9,440 nucleotides of DNA from Minisyncoccota bacterium (GTDB lineage: Bacteria > Patescibacteriota > Minisyncoccia > JAHIHE01 > JAGLIN01), in the NCBI GenBank assembly GCA_023270095.1, contig JAGLSJ010000023.1, forward strand, positions 1 through 9,440. The letters are read 5' to 3'. A model generated the notes under the pieces. It was not told the DNA's origin, made no database searches, and was given only the letters and a program-made list of their open reading frames with translations. Every line of letters starts with the position of its first letter. Within the stretch, counting starts at the first letter, position 1. Positions 1 to 7,029 of the stretch are shown here, piece after piece. The translations under genes were made by a program, and so were the position numbers.

Positions 1-1375
1 TTCCCTCATATTGATCAAGCGCCTTGGCTATAACTGGAATATGACGAAAATTAATGTGATTTGTTGGCTCATCAAGAATCAACAATCCAGGTTGCATCAA
101 CACCAAACGAGCAAAACTCAAAAGTCCTTTTTGTCCTTCTGATAAATCAGAAACCTTGTGTCCCATCAACTCACCAGTTATCAAAAATCCAGCAGCGATT
201 GACCTCATTTGTTGAATATCATTTTCTCCAATCATAGCATCAGAAAGAGAATCTATCACGGTTTGATCATAATCCAAAGATGAAAAATCTTGACTATAAT
301 ATCCAACACGAACTCCTTCAAGAATTTTATGATCAGACGAATCGCCTGAAATCAAATTCTTCAAAAATGTACTTTTCCCAACACCATTAGGACCACTTAC
401 CAACATATGAATATCTTTTCTGAGAGTCAGCTCTTTTTCTTTTGTTATCTCTTCACCGTTAATCAAAGCTTTCACGAAATTAATTTCAACAATCTTGCCA
501 ACAATTTCCTGAACTGGAATGGTAAAATCTCTAATCGTCTTATCTTCTTTTCTGACATCAACTTTATTTTCTTCATCCTCCTCAATTTCCTCCTTCATTT
601 TCTTGGCAAGCTTTCTCATCTTCCCTCCTTTGTGAGCAAAGAAATTTACTTTTTCCTTTCGATCTTTGATATTTTTTTCAAGTTGTGCATTTTTCTTTTT
701 TTCTTTTTCAATTCTGTTTTCAATTTCCGCTGTCACAGAATAATAATCGCCTACATATTGTTCTGTCTTATGAGTGAAAACATCAAGATAGATTACTCCA
801 TCTGTGAAACAATTCAAAAAATCAGCATCATGAGAAATAACAATGACAGTTTTCTCATACATCATCAAAAAATTAATCAAATGCGCAATTCCATCTTCAT
901 CAAGATTATTCGTGGGCTCATCCAATAAAAGAATATCTGGCTTTTGAATCAGAGCAAAGGCCAAGAGCAATCGTGCTTGCTGACCGCCAGAAAGATCATT
1001 CACAATTTTCTCAATTGGCACATTTAAATTTACTGCATCAAGAACTTTTTTCATTTCACCTGGAGCATTATGAGGTACTTTGTCATAAGCCTTTTCAAAA
1101 TATTTTTGAACCGAAAGATTTAGATCGTCTTTTTCAATAACTTGTTTTGCAATTCCAATAGTAATGTCGTTTGTAATTGAAATTTTTCCTTTTGTTGGTT
1201 TTAATTTTCCTGTAATCAAATCAAACATAGTACTTTTACCAGCACCATTTTGACCCATCAGAGTTATTTTCGAACCATCACGCACAGAAAAACTAGCCTC
1301 TTTATAGATTGGCTTTTTATGTAAATATTCAAATGAGACTTCATCAAATCTCAAAACAACTTCTCCTTTTGACAT
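1..1375 (-). CDS. ABC-F family ATPase (ribosome-associated), C-terminus cut by window edge
   Basis: 458 codons are present, starting at the ATG at 1375-1373; the 3' end lies beyond base 1. Two ABC ATPase domains are visible and no membrane domain. NBD1 has Walker A GQNGAGKST (41-49), signature LSGGQ (128-132), Walker B ILLLDEPTNN (148-157) and switch His182. A charged, lysine-rich linker (about 209-285) matches the inter-domain arm that contacts P-site tRNA in ABC-F proteins. NBD2 has Walker A GPNGVGKST (328-336), signature LSEGQ (411-415) and Walker B LLILDEPTNH (431-440). Family members act on the ribosome as translation factors (EttA, Uup) or antibiotic-resistance proteins; which role applies cannot be told from this sequence. 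Oddities are the D-loop of NBD2, NHIN in place of the usual NHLD, and the diverged second signature. It has its own promoter, separated from the upstream FKBP gene by a hairpin terminator. There is no clear Shine-Dalgarno before the start. Confidence 0.93.
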   Translation of the reverse strand, partial: MSKGEVVLRFDEVSFEYLHKKPIYKEASFSVRDGSKITLMGQNGAGKSTMFDLITGKLKPTKGKISITNDITIGIAKQVIEKDDLNLSVQKYFEKAYDKVPHNAPGEMKKVLDAVNLNVPIEKIVNDLSGGQQARLLLAFALIQKPDILLLDEPTNNLDEDGIAHLINFLMMYEKTVIVISHDADFLNCFTDGVIYLDVFTHKTEQYVGDYYSVTAEIENRIEKEKKKNAQLEKNIKDRKEKVNFFAHKGGKMRKLAKKMKEEIEEDEENKVDVRKEDKTIRDFTIPVQEIVGKIVEINFVKALINGEEITKEKELTLRKDIHMLVSGPNGVGKSTFLKNLISGDSSDHKILEGVRVGYYSQDFSSLDYDQTVIDSLSDAMIGENDIQQMRSIAAGFLITGELMGHKVSDLSEGQKGLLSFARLVLMQPGLLILDEPTNHINFRHIPVIAKALDQYEG

Positions 1376-1403
1376 AATTATTATTTTTATCAATTACCCA
1401 AAC

Positions 1404-1432
1404 ATACTAGCAAATAATTGACAAAAAGTCAA
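1404..1432 (-). promoter_or_regulatory. Putative sigma-70 promoter of the ABC-F gene
   Basis: On the minus strand the -35 box TTGACT (1432-1427), a 17-bp spacer and the -10 box TAGTAT (1409-1404) precede the ABC-F start, with TGC directly before the -10 as an extended -10. The predicted leader is about 20 nt. The match is 5/6 and 4/6 to consensus with ideal spacing. In such AT-rich DNA some of this could arise by chance. Confidence 0.5.
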
Positions 1433-1440
1433 AGGCTAGT
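1406..1440. repeat. Nested inverted repeat covering the ABC-F promoter
   Basis: An outer pair ACTAGC (1406-1411) / GCTAGT (1435-1440) encloses an inner pair TTGAC (1418-1422) / GTCAA (1428-1432) around an AAAAA loop. All 11 pairs are perfect, with an asymmetric 6/2 gap between the two stems. The dyad contains both core promoter boxes of the ABC-F gene, apart from two bases of the -10, so it looks more like an operator than a terminator. There is no T-tract after the outer arm. Confidence 0.45.
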
Positions 1441-1450
1441 CTTCTGCAAT

Positions 1451-1487
1451 AAAAAATAACCTTATCAAGATGATAAAGTTATTTTTT
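1451..1487 (-). terminator. Rho-independent terminator after the FKBP gene, possibly bidirectional
   Basis: Perfect arms AAAAAATAAC (1451-1460) / GTTATTTTTT (1478-1487) and TTATCA (1462-1467) / TGATAA (1471-1476) flank one C-A mismatch, with a 3-nt loop. The stem begins 9 bases beyond the FKBP stop codon. The U-run lies in the descending arm on either strand, so it could also stop plus-strand transcription. Confidence 0.75.
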
Positions 1488-1496
1488 GAAATATTT

Positions 1497-1973
1497 CTAT
1501 TGAATTCCCATTAATTCAATATCAAAAATTATAGTCGCATTAGGTGGAATTACATCACCAGCTCCATTTGCTCCATATCCCAATTCGGCTGGAATTGTCA
1601 GTTTTCTTTTTTCGCCAATTTTCATATCCAACGTTCCCTGCTCCCAACCTTGAATCACCTGCCCTGCTCCAATTGTAAATGAAAATGGCACTCCTCTGTC
1701 GACACTTGAATCAAATTTTGTTCCATCTTCCAATATTCCTGTATAGTGAACAGAAATCGTATCACCTTTTTTTGTCACAACTTCCCCGATACCTTCTTGT
1801 AAAGTTTCAATTTTTAATTCCATTTTTTCTTTGTTAGATTGATTATCTTCTTTTATATTATCATCATAAACTTTGATTTTTTTCGACTCACCCTGATTAT
1901 TATCTTTTAGCAATATACCAACAGCCATTAAAATGATTAAAACAACAAGCGCGACTAAAATTTTCTTTTCCAT
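1497..1973 (-). CDS. Membrane-anchored FKBP-type peptidyl-prolyl cis-trans isomerase
   Basis: This 158-residue protein has two parts. Residues 1-23 are a short basic start (MEKK) followed by one hydrophobic helix, with no signal-peptidase site or lipobox cysteine, so it probably stays as a single N-terminal anchor with the rest outside the membrane. An acidic, Asn/Lys-rich linker (24-50) leads to a complete FKBP domain of about 108 residues. Active-site positions of the FKBP12 type are present: Tyr77, Phe87, Asp88, Phe97, the VI pair 106-107, Trp110, Tyr133, IPP (142-144) and Phe150. The role is catalysis of prolyl isomerisation, probably in folding of secreted or surface proteins; substrates are unknown. 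The gene follows the U32 gene on the same strand but has its own promoter 2009-2037 and its own terminator. The start codon fits the hydrophobic anchor; the only purine tract before it is AAGAAAAA, a weak ribosome site. Confidence 0.95.
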   Translation of the reverse strand: MEKKILVALVVLIILMAVGILLKDNNQGESKKIKVYDDNIKEDNQSNKEKMELKIETLQEGIGEVVTKKGDTISVHYTGILEDGTKFDSSVDRGVPFSFTIGAGQVIQGWEQGTLDMKIGEKRKLTIPAELGYGANGAGDVIPPNATIIFDIELMGIQ

Positions 1974-2008
1974 ATTTTTTCTTATCTATTTATTAATTTT
2001 ACTTTTCT

Positions 2009-2037
2009 ATTTTAACAAATATTAAAACATATATCAA
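2009..2037 (-). promoter_or_regulatory. Putative sigma-70 promoter of the FKBP gene
   Basis: Minus strand: -35 TTGATA (2037-2032), a 17-bp spacer ending in TGT (extended -10), then -10 TAAAAT (2014-2009). The predicted leader is about 28 nt. The -35 lies 5 bases downstream of the U32 stop codon, so the FKBP gene is probably transcribed on its own even though it follows U32 on the same strand. Confidence 0.55.
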
Positions 2038-2041
2038 ATAA

Positions 2042-3295
2042 TTATATTTTCTTTCTCATTACACTAAAAACTTCTGGTATTTTGCTAATTTCAATATAAA
2101 CCATTCGATTTTGTCCGCCATGTGCAGATTTTAATTTTTCTAGAGTTTTGTCATCATAAATATTTTTGATTTTACAAAAAATATTATCACAATTTGGCTG
2201 AATAAATTCGACTCTATCTCCTACTAAAAGAGAATTATGAACTCTAATCTTTACTAAATGATAATTTTTACTTTTTATTTTCAATTTTTTATTTTCTAAA
2301 TCGATTATTTCTCCCACAAATTCGTATTCTTCTTTAGTATGAGAAAATTTTGTTTCCTGTCCTTTAAATTTACACTCCCCAAAAAGAAATCCAGTTGTAT
2401 ATGTTCGATTCACGAGTTTATTGATTTCCTTTTTAATTTTTCGAATTTTTTTCTTCTTTTCATTGTCAGTATTTTTTATATCCAGCGCTCGCCTGTATGC
2501 TTTTACAATTTGCGAAAGATAATAAACGCTTTTCGCCCGTCCTTCAATTTTAAATGAAGTTATACCAGCGTCCTTCAATTCATCAAGATATTCAATTAAA
2601 CACAAATCCTTTGAATTTAACAAATATGTCCCATTCTTATCCTCTTCAACGGGGATATAATCGTTTTCTCTTTTTTGTTCAACAAGAGAATATTGCCATC
2701 GGCAATTTTGCGCGCAATCTCCAAGATTTGAACTTCTACCAACCTGCCAAGAGCTGAGCAAGCACCTACCTGAATAAGCCATACACATTGCTCCGTGCAC
2801 AAAATATTCCAACTCCAATTTTGGAACTTTTTTATGAATTTTTTTAATTTCATTTATATTTAATTCTCGAGCCAAAACAATTCTTTTTACGCCTTGCTCA
2901 AACCAATATTTTGCCGTTTGCCAATTTGTAGTATTCGCTTGGGTTGAAAGATGAATTCTAACATCAGGATATAAGTCTTTAATCGTCTGAATCATCCCAA
3001 CGTCAGATACAATAAAAGCGTCTGGCATATTATTTTTATATATTTTCAAATGCTTTTTAAATAATTCTACATGGTGATTATGAGCAAAAATGTTTGTTGT
3101 TATATATATTTTTTTATTTTTCCGATGAACATACTTTATCGCTTCAATAATTTTCTCATCATTAAATTTATTAATTCTAGCCCTTAAACTAAAATCTGGA
3201 ATACCAGCATAAACAGCGTCTGCTCCATATTCAATTGCACAAACTAACTTTTCGAAACTTCCAGCAGGTGCAATAATCTCATGTTTATTTTTCAT
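2042..3295 (-). CDS. trhP: U32 family protein, TrhP/YegQ-like (tRNA U34 hydroxylation)
   Basis: The protein has 417 residues from the chosen ATG at 3295; an in-frame ATG at 3355 would add 20 residues. The later start is preferred because family members begin right before the EIIAPAGS motif and because the earlier one would sit on the promoter. Near the N-terminus it has AIEYGADAVYAG, a U32 hallmark. The central signature HGAMCMAYSGRCLL is followed by GDCAQNC. The four cysteines (171, 178, 194, 198) occupy the positions that bind a [4Fe-4S] cluster in characterised U32 proteins. Further conserved blocks are YLLNSKDL and SFKIEGRAKS. Overall order and length match E. coli YegQ (TrhP), which with prephenate-derived chemistry makes 5-hydroxyuridine at tRNA position 34. 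The related RlhA hydroxylates 23S rRNA and is the main alternative. Old annotations as collagenase or peptidase are not supported by the sequence. No Shine-Dalgarno is visible. It is transcribed divergently from the FAD oxidoreductase. Confidence 0.85.
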   Translation of the reverse strand: MKNKHEIIAPAGSFEKLVCAIEYGADAVYAGIPDFSLRARINKFNDEKIIEAIKYVHRKNKKIYITTNIFAHNHHVELFKKHLKIYKNNMPDAFIVSDVGMIQTIKDLYPDVRIHLSTQANTTNWQTAKYWFEQGVKRIVLARELNINEIKKIHKKVPKLELEYFVHGAMCMAYSGRCLLSSWQVGRSSNLGDCAQNCRWQYSLVEQKRENDYIPVEEDKNGTYLLNSKDLCLIEYLDELKDAGITSFKIEGRAKSVYYLSQIVKAYRRALDIKNTDNEKKKKIRKIKKEINKLVNRTYTTGFLFGECKFKGQETKFSHTKEEYEFVGEIIDLENKKLKIKSKNYHLVKIRVHNSLLVGDRVEFIQPNCDNIFCKIKNIYDDKTLEKLKSAHGGQNRMVYIEISKIPEVFSVMRKKI

Positions 3296-3331
3296 AAATA
3301 TTAAATTAAAATTAGAAATAATCAAAATATA

Positions 3332-3360
3332 TTGATTTTTATACAAATTTAACATATTAT
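3332..3360 (+). promoter_or_regulatory. Putative promoter of the FAD oxidoreductase gene
   Basis: Plus strand: -35 TTGATT (3332-3337), 17-bp spacer, -10 TATTAT (3355-3360), giving a leader of about 25 nt before the ATG at 3391. A perfect TATAAT also occurs at 3366-3371 but has no -35 box at proper spacing. Confidence 0.45.
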
Positions 3361-3384
3361 ATATCTATAATAGATAAAAGTAAA
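3356..3384 (-). promoter_or_regulatory. Putative promoter of the U32 (trhP-like) gene
   Basis: Minus strand: -35 TTTACT (3384-3379), 17-bp spacer, -10 TATAAT (3361-3356). The predicted leader to the ATG at 3295 is about 55 nt. The -10 box lies on top of the -10 box of the divergent promoter, so the two promoters could not be occupied at once. Confidence 0.45.
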
Positions 3385-3390
3385 TTATTC

Positions 3391-4734
3391 ATGAAAAATA
3401 AACAATACGATGCGATAGTTATTGGAGGAGGAATTAGCGGAATTTTAAGTACTCTCGCCTTATCAAAAGAAGGCAAAAAGGTTCTTGTTATTGAAAAAAA
3501 CGATATTATTGGCGGTAATTGTCGTACATATGAAATAGATGGATACCATCTTGACACAGGACCTCATGTAATTACCAATCTTATAGACGGACCTTTAGTA
3601 GAATTAATTAAAAAATATTTTACAGTAGTTCCTAGATTTTCATCAATTAATACATACTATGTTCGTGACAATAAAAAGTTGCAAGAATTTCCATTAACAT
3701 TATTGCAACTTGCTTGTTTTAATATTCTTCCTAAAAAAGAGAGGCTTATTATGTCTGCTGCAATGATTGATGCAGTAGCAAATTCTTCTCTTAATAAAAA
3801 CGTTCTTCAAAAAAGTATTTACGAGTATATGAAGAAGTATAATCCGTCAGAAAAAACAAACAGACTGATTGATGCACTTTCATATTTTTTAAGTGGAAAA
3901 TCAATGAAAGAAACTCCTACATGGAGAATGCTTGGTGGATCTGGATATATAAATGAAAATGATCAAAACAAAAAAGGACATCTCAAAAAATTTATTAAGT
4001 TTGCAAAACATAACTATTCATCGCAAGGATATCCGCTTGGAGGAATTCAAAGTATTACTGATTGTGCAATTAATTCAATCCCGAAAAATAATGCAACCTT
4101 TCATCTTAATGAAAAAGTAATAAAACTTATTACAAAAAATAATACAGTAACCGGAGTTCAAACTGATAAAAATATCTATCATTCTAATCTTGTAATCTAT
4201 TCAGGTTTTATGAAAAATCTCTCAGACCTAACAGATATTTTAGATAAAAAATATAAATCCAAACTCTCAAAATTAAAACAGACTAAAAGTCTAACGCTTT
4301 GGCTTGGATTGAAAAAAAAGTTACCAGAAACTTCATATATCGGTTCCGAAATGTTTTTTAATACAGACACTCCATACTGGGCAGTTCCTGTTTCAAATTT
4401 TGACAATCATCTTTCTCCAAAAAACAAGCAGCTCATTGGATTTACAACAGTTATTGAAGATAAGAACATCGAAAAAAGAATTAAAGAATTAAAGAATTCT
4501 ATTTTTAAAGCGATACCAACAATAGAGAATCAAATTGAATTTGAACATACTCAAATTACAATTCCAGAAAAAGCAGCTGTAACGATTGGAGTAGACTTTC
4601 CATCCCCCAAGTCTCCAATTAAAAATTTATATCTTGTTGGAACAGATACAGATATGAGAAGTATGGGAATTACTAGGGCATCTTATTCCGTTATAAAAGC
4701 TTTAAAATTTATGAAGGACGATAAAATAATTTAA
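3391..4734 (+). CDS. FAD-dependent oxidoreductase (phytoene desaturase / amine oxidase-like)
   Basis: This 447-residue protein has an N-terminal Rossmann fold for FAD: IGGGISG (11-17), then VLVIEKND (31-38) with Glu35 to bind the ribose. The family motifs GGNCRTYEIDGYHLDTGPH (41-59) and YPLGGIQSI (214-222) follow. The C-terminal FAD-closing segment is YLVGTDTDMRSMG (414-426), placed where CrtI-type enzymes carry their conserved Gly-rich motif but lacking its usual HPGGG. These features fit the broad family of carotenoid desaturases, protoporphyrinogen oxidases and flavin amine oxidases. The diverged C-terminal motif and a length below the roughly 490-510 residues usual for CrtI make a carotenoid substrate uncertain, and no isoprenoid or haem genes are nearby. 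There is no signal peptide and no convincing transmembrane segment. No Shine-Dalgarno is visible. The gene converges on the HD gene, with a shared terminator. Family assignment is firm; substrate unknown. Confidence 0.88.
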   Translation: MKNKQYDAIVIGGGISGILSTLALSKEGKKVLVIEKNDIIGGNCRTYEIDGYHLDTGPHVITNLIDGPLVELIKKYFTVVPRFSSINTYYVRDNKKLQEFPLTLLQLACFNILPKKERLIMSAAMIDAVANSSLNKNVLQKSIYEYMKKYNPSEKTNRLIDALSYFLSGKSMKETPTWRMLGGSGYINENDQNKKGHLKKFIKFAKHNYSSQGYPLGGIQSITDCAINSIPKNNATFHLNEKVIKLITKNNTVTGVQTDKNIYHSNLVIYSGFMKNLSDLTDILDKKYKSKLSKLKQTKSLTLWLGLKKKLPETSYIGSEMFFNTDTPYWAVPVSNFDNHLSPKNKQLIGFTTVIEDKNIEKRIKELKNSIFKAIPTIENQIEFEHTQITIPEKAAVTIGVDFPSPKSPIKNLYLVGTDTDMRSMGITRASYSVIKALKFMKDDKII

Positions 4735-4763
4735 TCCAAATTTTCTCCTCATTTTAAATAAAA

Positions 4764-4795
4764 ACAAATCCCAGATAACTAATTCTGGGATTTGT
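4764..4795. terminator. Bidirectional terminator between convergent FAD and HD genes
   Basis: A perfect 10-bp stem CAAATCCCAG (4765-4774) / CTGGGATTTG (4785-4794), plus flanking and loop-side A-T pairs, closes a 10-nt loop. On the minus strand it is followed by TTTT and an AT-rich tail, a good terminator for the HD gene. On the plus strand the tail TCATATCC is poorer, with T-runs only further on. Confidence 0.8.
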
Positions 4796-4821
4796 CATAT
4801 CCTATTTTTCTATTTACTATT

Positions 4822-5361
4822 TTATCCAAATAATTTATCTAATTCTAAAAATCTCCTTAGAGACTCCTTTCCAAAACCCTTCATTTCTTTTTTTATACTA
4901 TCTATAGTATCTATTTTCCCACTTTTACTATGAAACTTATCAGCATAACAAATTAATTTTTGCTCCAAAGTAATTGGTAAAAAATCTTTTTTAGGTAATG
5001 GCAAATTATTTTGCATAATATATTCTTTTGAAAGTCCAGAACCAATATGCCTTTCTGCTATCAACGCTTCTTTGAATAACTTTTCTTTTCTTAATATTTT
5101 TCCACCAAATATTCCATGCTGAAGATAGTCAACTCTTTTAGTGACATCTAAACCGCCATTTTTCAAACCAAAAACACCAATGTCATGAAGCAAACAGCCA
5201 GATACAATTAAACCAAAATCTATCTTATCATAAAAATTTTTTTTGTTTATTATTTCTATGCTTTTACTAAGAACTATCAAACTGTGATTTAAAATAATTT
5301 CAAAAGAGTCTTCGGCTATAGAATATTTTTTTAATATTTTAAAGTATTTGTTCATTTTCAT
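4822..5361 (-). CDS. HD-domain (HDIG) phosphohydrolase
   Basis: This soluble 179-residue protein has a single HD domain and nothing else. The metal-binding residues appear in canonical order: His26 (NHS), the doublet His59-Asp60 in LLHDIG, His82 (LQHG), His105 (ERHIG) and Asp141 (YADKF). The extra histidines at 82 and 105 suggest a dinuclear metal site. Related proteins are metal-dependent phosphohydrolases acting on nucleotides or cyclic dinucleotides, or are uncharacterised stand-alone HDIG proteins of about this length. The substrate cannot be told here; no GGDEF, RelA/SpoT or PolyA-polymerase domain is attached. Two starts are possible, at 5361 and at 5355 (MKMNKY); neither has a Shine-Dalgarno. 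It is divergent from gpmI with interlocking promoters. Confidence 0.87.
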   Translation of the reverse strand: MKMNKYFKILKKYSIAEDSFEIILNHSLIVLSKSIEIINKKNFYDKIDFGLIVSGCLLHDIGVFGLKNGGLDVTKRVDYLQHGIFGGKILRKEKLFKEALIAERHIGSGLSKEYIMQNNLPLPKKDFLPITLEQKLICYADKFHSKSGKIDTIDSIKKEMKGFGKESLRRFLELDKLFG

Positions 5362-5381
5362 AAAAATTAAATTAATAATTT

Positions 5382-5410
5382 TTGCCTAGAATAAGGATAA
5401 ATGATATAAT
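5382..5410 (+). promoter_or_regulatory. Promoter of gpmI
   Basis: Plus strand: -35 TTGCCT (5382-5387), a 17-bp spacer ending in TGA (extended -10), and a perfect -10 TATAAT (5405-5410). The predicted leader is about 37 nt. A second TATAAT at 5425-5430 lacks a -35 partner. This is one of the strongest promoter matches in the window. Confidence 0.65.
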
Positions 5411-5422
5411 GTTAAGTGTCAA
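5394..5422 (-). promoter_or_regulatory. Putative promoter of the HD-domain gene
   Basis: Minus strand: a perfect -35 TTGACA (5422-5417), 17-bp spacer, -10 TATCCT (5399-5394, 4/6). The predicted leader is about 26 nt. Its -35 covers the predicted start site of gpmI and its spacer covers the gpmI -10 box, so the two polymerases would face each other and compete. Confidence 0.5.
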
Positions 5423-5453
5423 TTTATAATAAATAATTATTTTAAGATAAACT

Positions 5454-7019
5454 ATGAAAAAGATTATTTTAGTAGTGTTGGATGGATGGGGAATAAATAA
5501 TGAAAAAACTGGAAATGCCATTGCGAATGCACACACTCCGAATATGGATGAATTTAAAAATTATTATCCCAGCACCGAACTTCAAGCATCTGGAATAGCA
5601 GTTGGCCTGCCATGGGGAGAAGTTGGAAATTCAGAAGTTGGACATATAATTATGGGAGCTGGAAAAACAATTTATCAAAATTTACCAAAAGTATCACTTG
5701 CAATTCAAGATAGAAGTTTTTTTGACAAAAAAGCCTTAACCGATGCAATAAATCATTCTAAAAAAAATAATTCCAAGTTGCATATAATGGGATTATTGGG
5801 CGACGGAGGGGTTCACAGTCACACAGATCATTTATATGCCATCTTAGAACTTCTCAAAATAAATAAAATGGATAACGATTCTGTATGCATACATGCTTTT
5901 ACGGATGGCAGAGACACTAGCCCCAAGTCTGCTATAAAATTTGTTTCAGAACTTCAAAGAAATATAAAAGAAGAAAATTTGCCAGGAAGAATCACAAGTA
6001 TCATGGGAAGATATTATGCAATGGACAGAAATAAAACCTGGGAAAGAACAGGGTTAGCCTATCATTGTCTTGTGAATTCAGTAGGTATCAAAGAGACAGA
6101 TTCCTTAACGGCTCTTGAAAAATATTATAAAAAAGACATAACGGATGAATTTATAAATCCAACTCTAATTGCAGACAGCAATGGCAATTTTGAACAAATA
6201 AAAGAAAACGACTCAATTATATTTTTTAACATTAGAGAAGACAGGGCTCGACAGATTACAGAAGCTTTTACTGCTAATGATTTTAATAAATTCGACAGAG
6301 GAAGAAAAATACCCAACTTACACTTCACAACCATGATTGAATATGAAAAAAACCTTGATGTAAGCGTAGTATTCCCACCTGATAATGTCGAATTTCCACT
6401 TGGTAAAATTTTAAGTGATAGCGGACTCAAACAATTAAGAATTGCAGAAACCGAAAAATATGCACATGTCACATATTTTTTTAACGGAGGTAGAGAAGAA
6501 CCTTTTAAAAATGAATTTAGAACACTTATACCCTCTCCATCTATTGATCAATATGACAAAACTCCAGAAATGAGCGCTGATATGATTACAGATCAAATCC
6601 TGAAAGAATTAGACAAAGATGAATTTAATTTCATATTAGTAAATTATGCCAATGCAGATATGGTAGGACATACTGGGAATCTAAAAGCCACAATCAGTGC
6701 AGTAGAATTTGTTGATAAGTGTTTAGGAAAATTATATAAAGAAGCAATGAATAATAATGATACTATTTTAATCACAGGAGACCACGGAAACGCGGAGGAA
6801 ATATTCAATGTACGAACAGGAGAAAAAATAACAGAACATTCTTCGAATCCTGTTCCTTTTATATTGATTAACAATAATATCAGATATAAAGAAGAAAAAA
6901 ATTCCGATCAGGGAATCGGAGGAATGCTAAGCGATATTGCTCCTACAATATTAGAGCTTTTTGATATTCAAAAACCTCAAGATATGACAGGAAGAAGTTT
7001 ATTAGATGATTTACAATAA
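5454..7019 (+). CDS. gpmI: 2,3-bisphosphoglycerate-independent phosphoglycerate mutase
   Basis: This enzyme interconverts 3-phosphoglycerate and 2-phosphoglycerate in glycolysis through a phosphoserine intermediate, using two Mn(II) ions. The 521 residues match the usual length of about 510-520. The metal ligands are all present: Asp10 (LDGWG), Ser60 in GNSEVGH (the phosphorylated serine), Asp402 and His406 in NADMVGH, Asp443-His444 in TGDHGNAEE, and His462 in EHSSNP. Substrate-binding residues are also seen: His121 (GGVHSH), Asp151-Arg153 (DGRD), Arg186 and Asp191-Arg192 in the MGRYYAMDR block, Arg261 and Arg264 in REDRAR, and Lys345 in AETEKYAH. The phosphatase domain is split by the transferase domain in the normal way. 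The ATG follows the promoter at 5382-5410; only AAGATA serves as a weak ribosome site. The gene ends 10 bases from the trmD stop on the opposite strand, without a strong terminator. Confidence 0.98.
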   Translation: MKKIILVVLDGWGINNEKTGNAIANAHTPNMDEFKNYYPSTELQASGIAVGLPWGEVGNSEVGHIIMGAGKTIYQNLPKVSLAIQDRSFFDKKALTDAINHSKKNNSKLHIMGLLGDGGVHSHTDHLYAILELLKINKMDNDSVCIHAFTDGRDTSPKSAIKFVSELQRNIKEENLPGRITSIMGRYYAMDRNKTWERTGLAYHCLVNSVGIKETDSLTALEKYYKKDITDEFINPTLIADSNGNFEQIKENDSIIFFNIREDRARQITEAFTANDFNKFDRGRKIPNLHFTTMIEYEKNLDVSVVFPPDNVEFPLGKILSDSGLKQLRIAETEKYAHVTYFFNGGREEPFKNEFRTLIPSPSIDQYDKTPEMSADMITDQILKELDKDEFNFILVNYANADMVGHTGNLKATISAVEFVDKCLGKLYKEAMNNNDTILITGDHGNAEEIFNVRTGEKITEHSSNPVPFILINNNIRYKEEKNSDQGIGGMLSDIAPTILELFDIQKPQDMTGRSLLDDLQ

Positions 7020-7029
7020 TAAAAAATAT

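Noticed and set aside
407..928. Plus-strand open frame of 173 residues rich in Phe, Ile and Leu
   Set aside because: It lies wholly inside the ABC-F gene on the other strand. Its composition is what antisense of Lys/Glu-rich codons gives, and it has no ribosome site or family resemblance.
3296..3355. N-terminal 20-residue extension of the U32 protein starting at 3355
   Set aside because: Family members start at the position of the ATG at 3295, and the extension would cover the putative promoter's -10 and leader.
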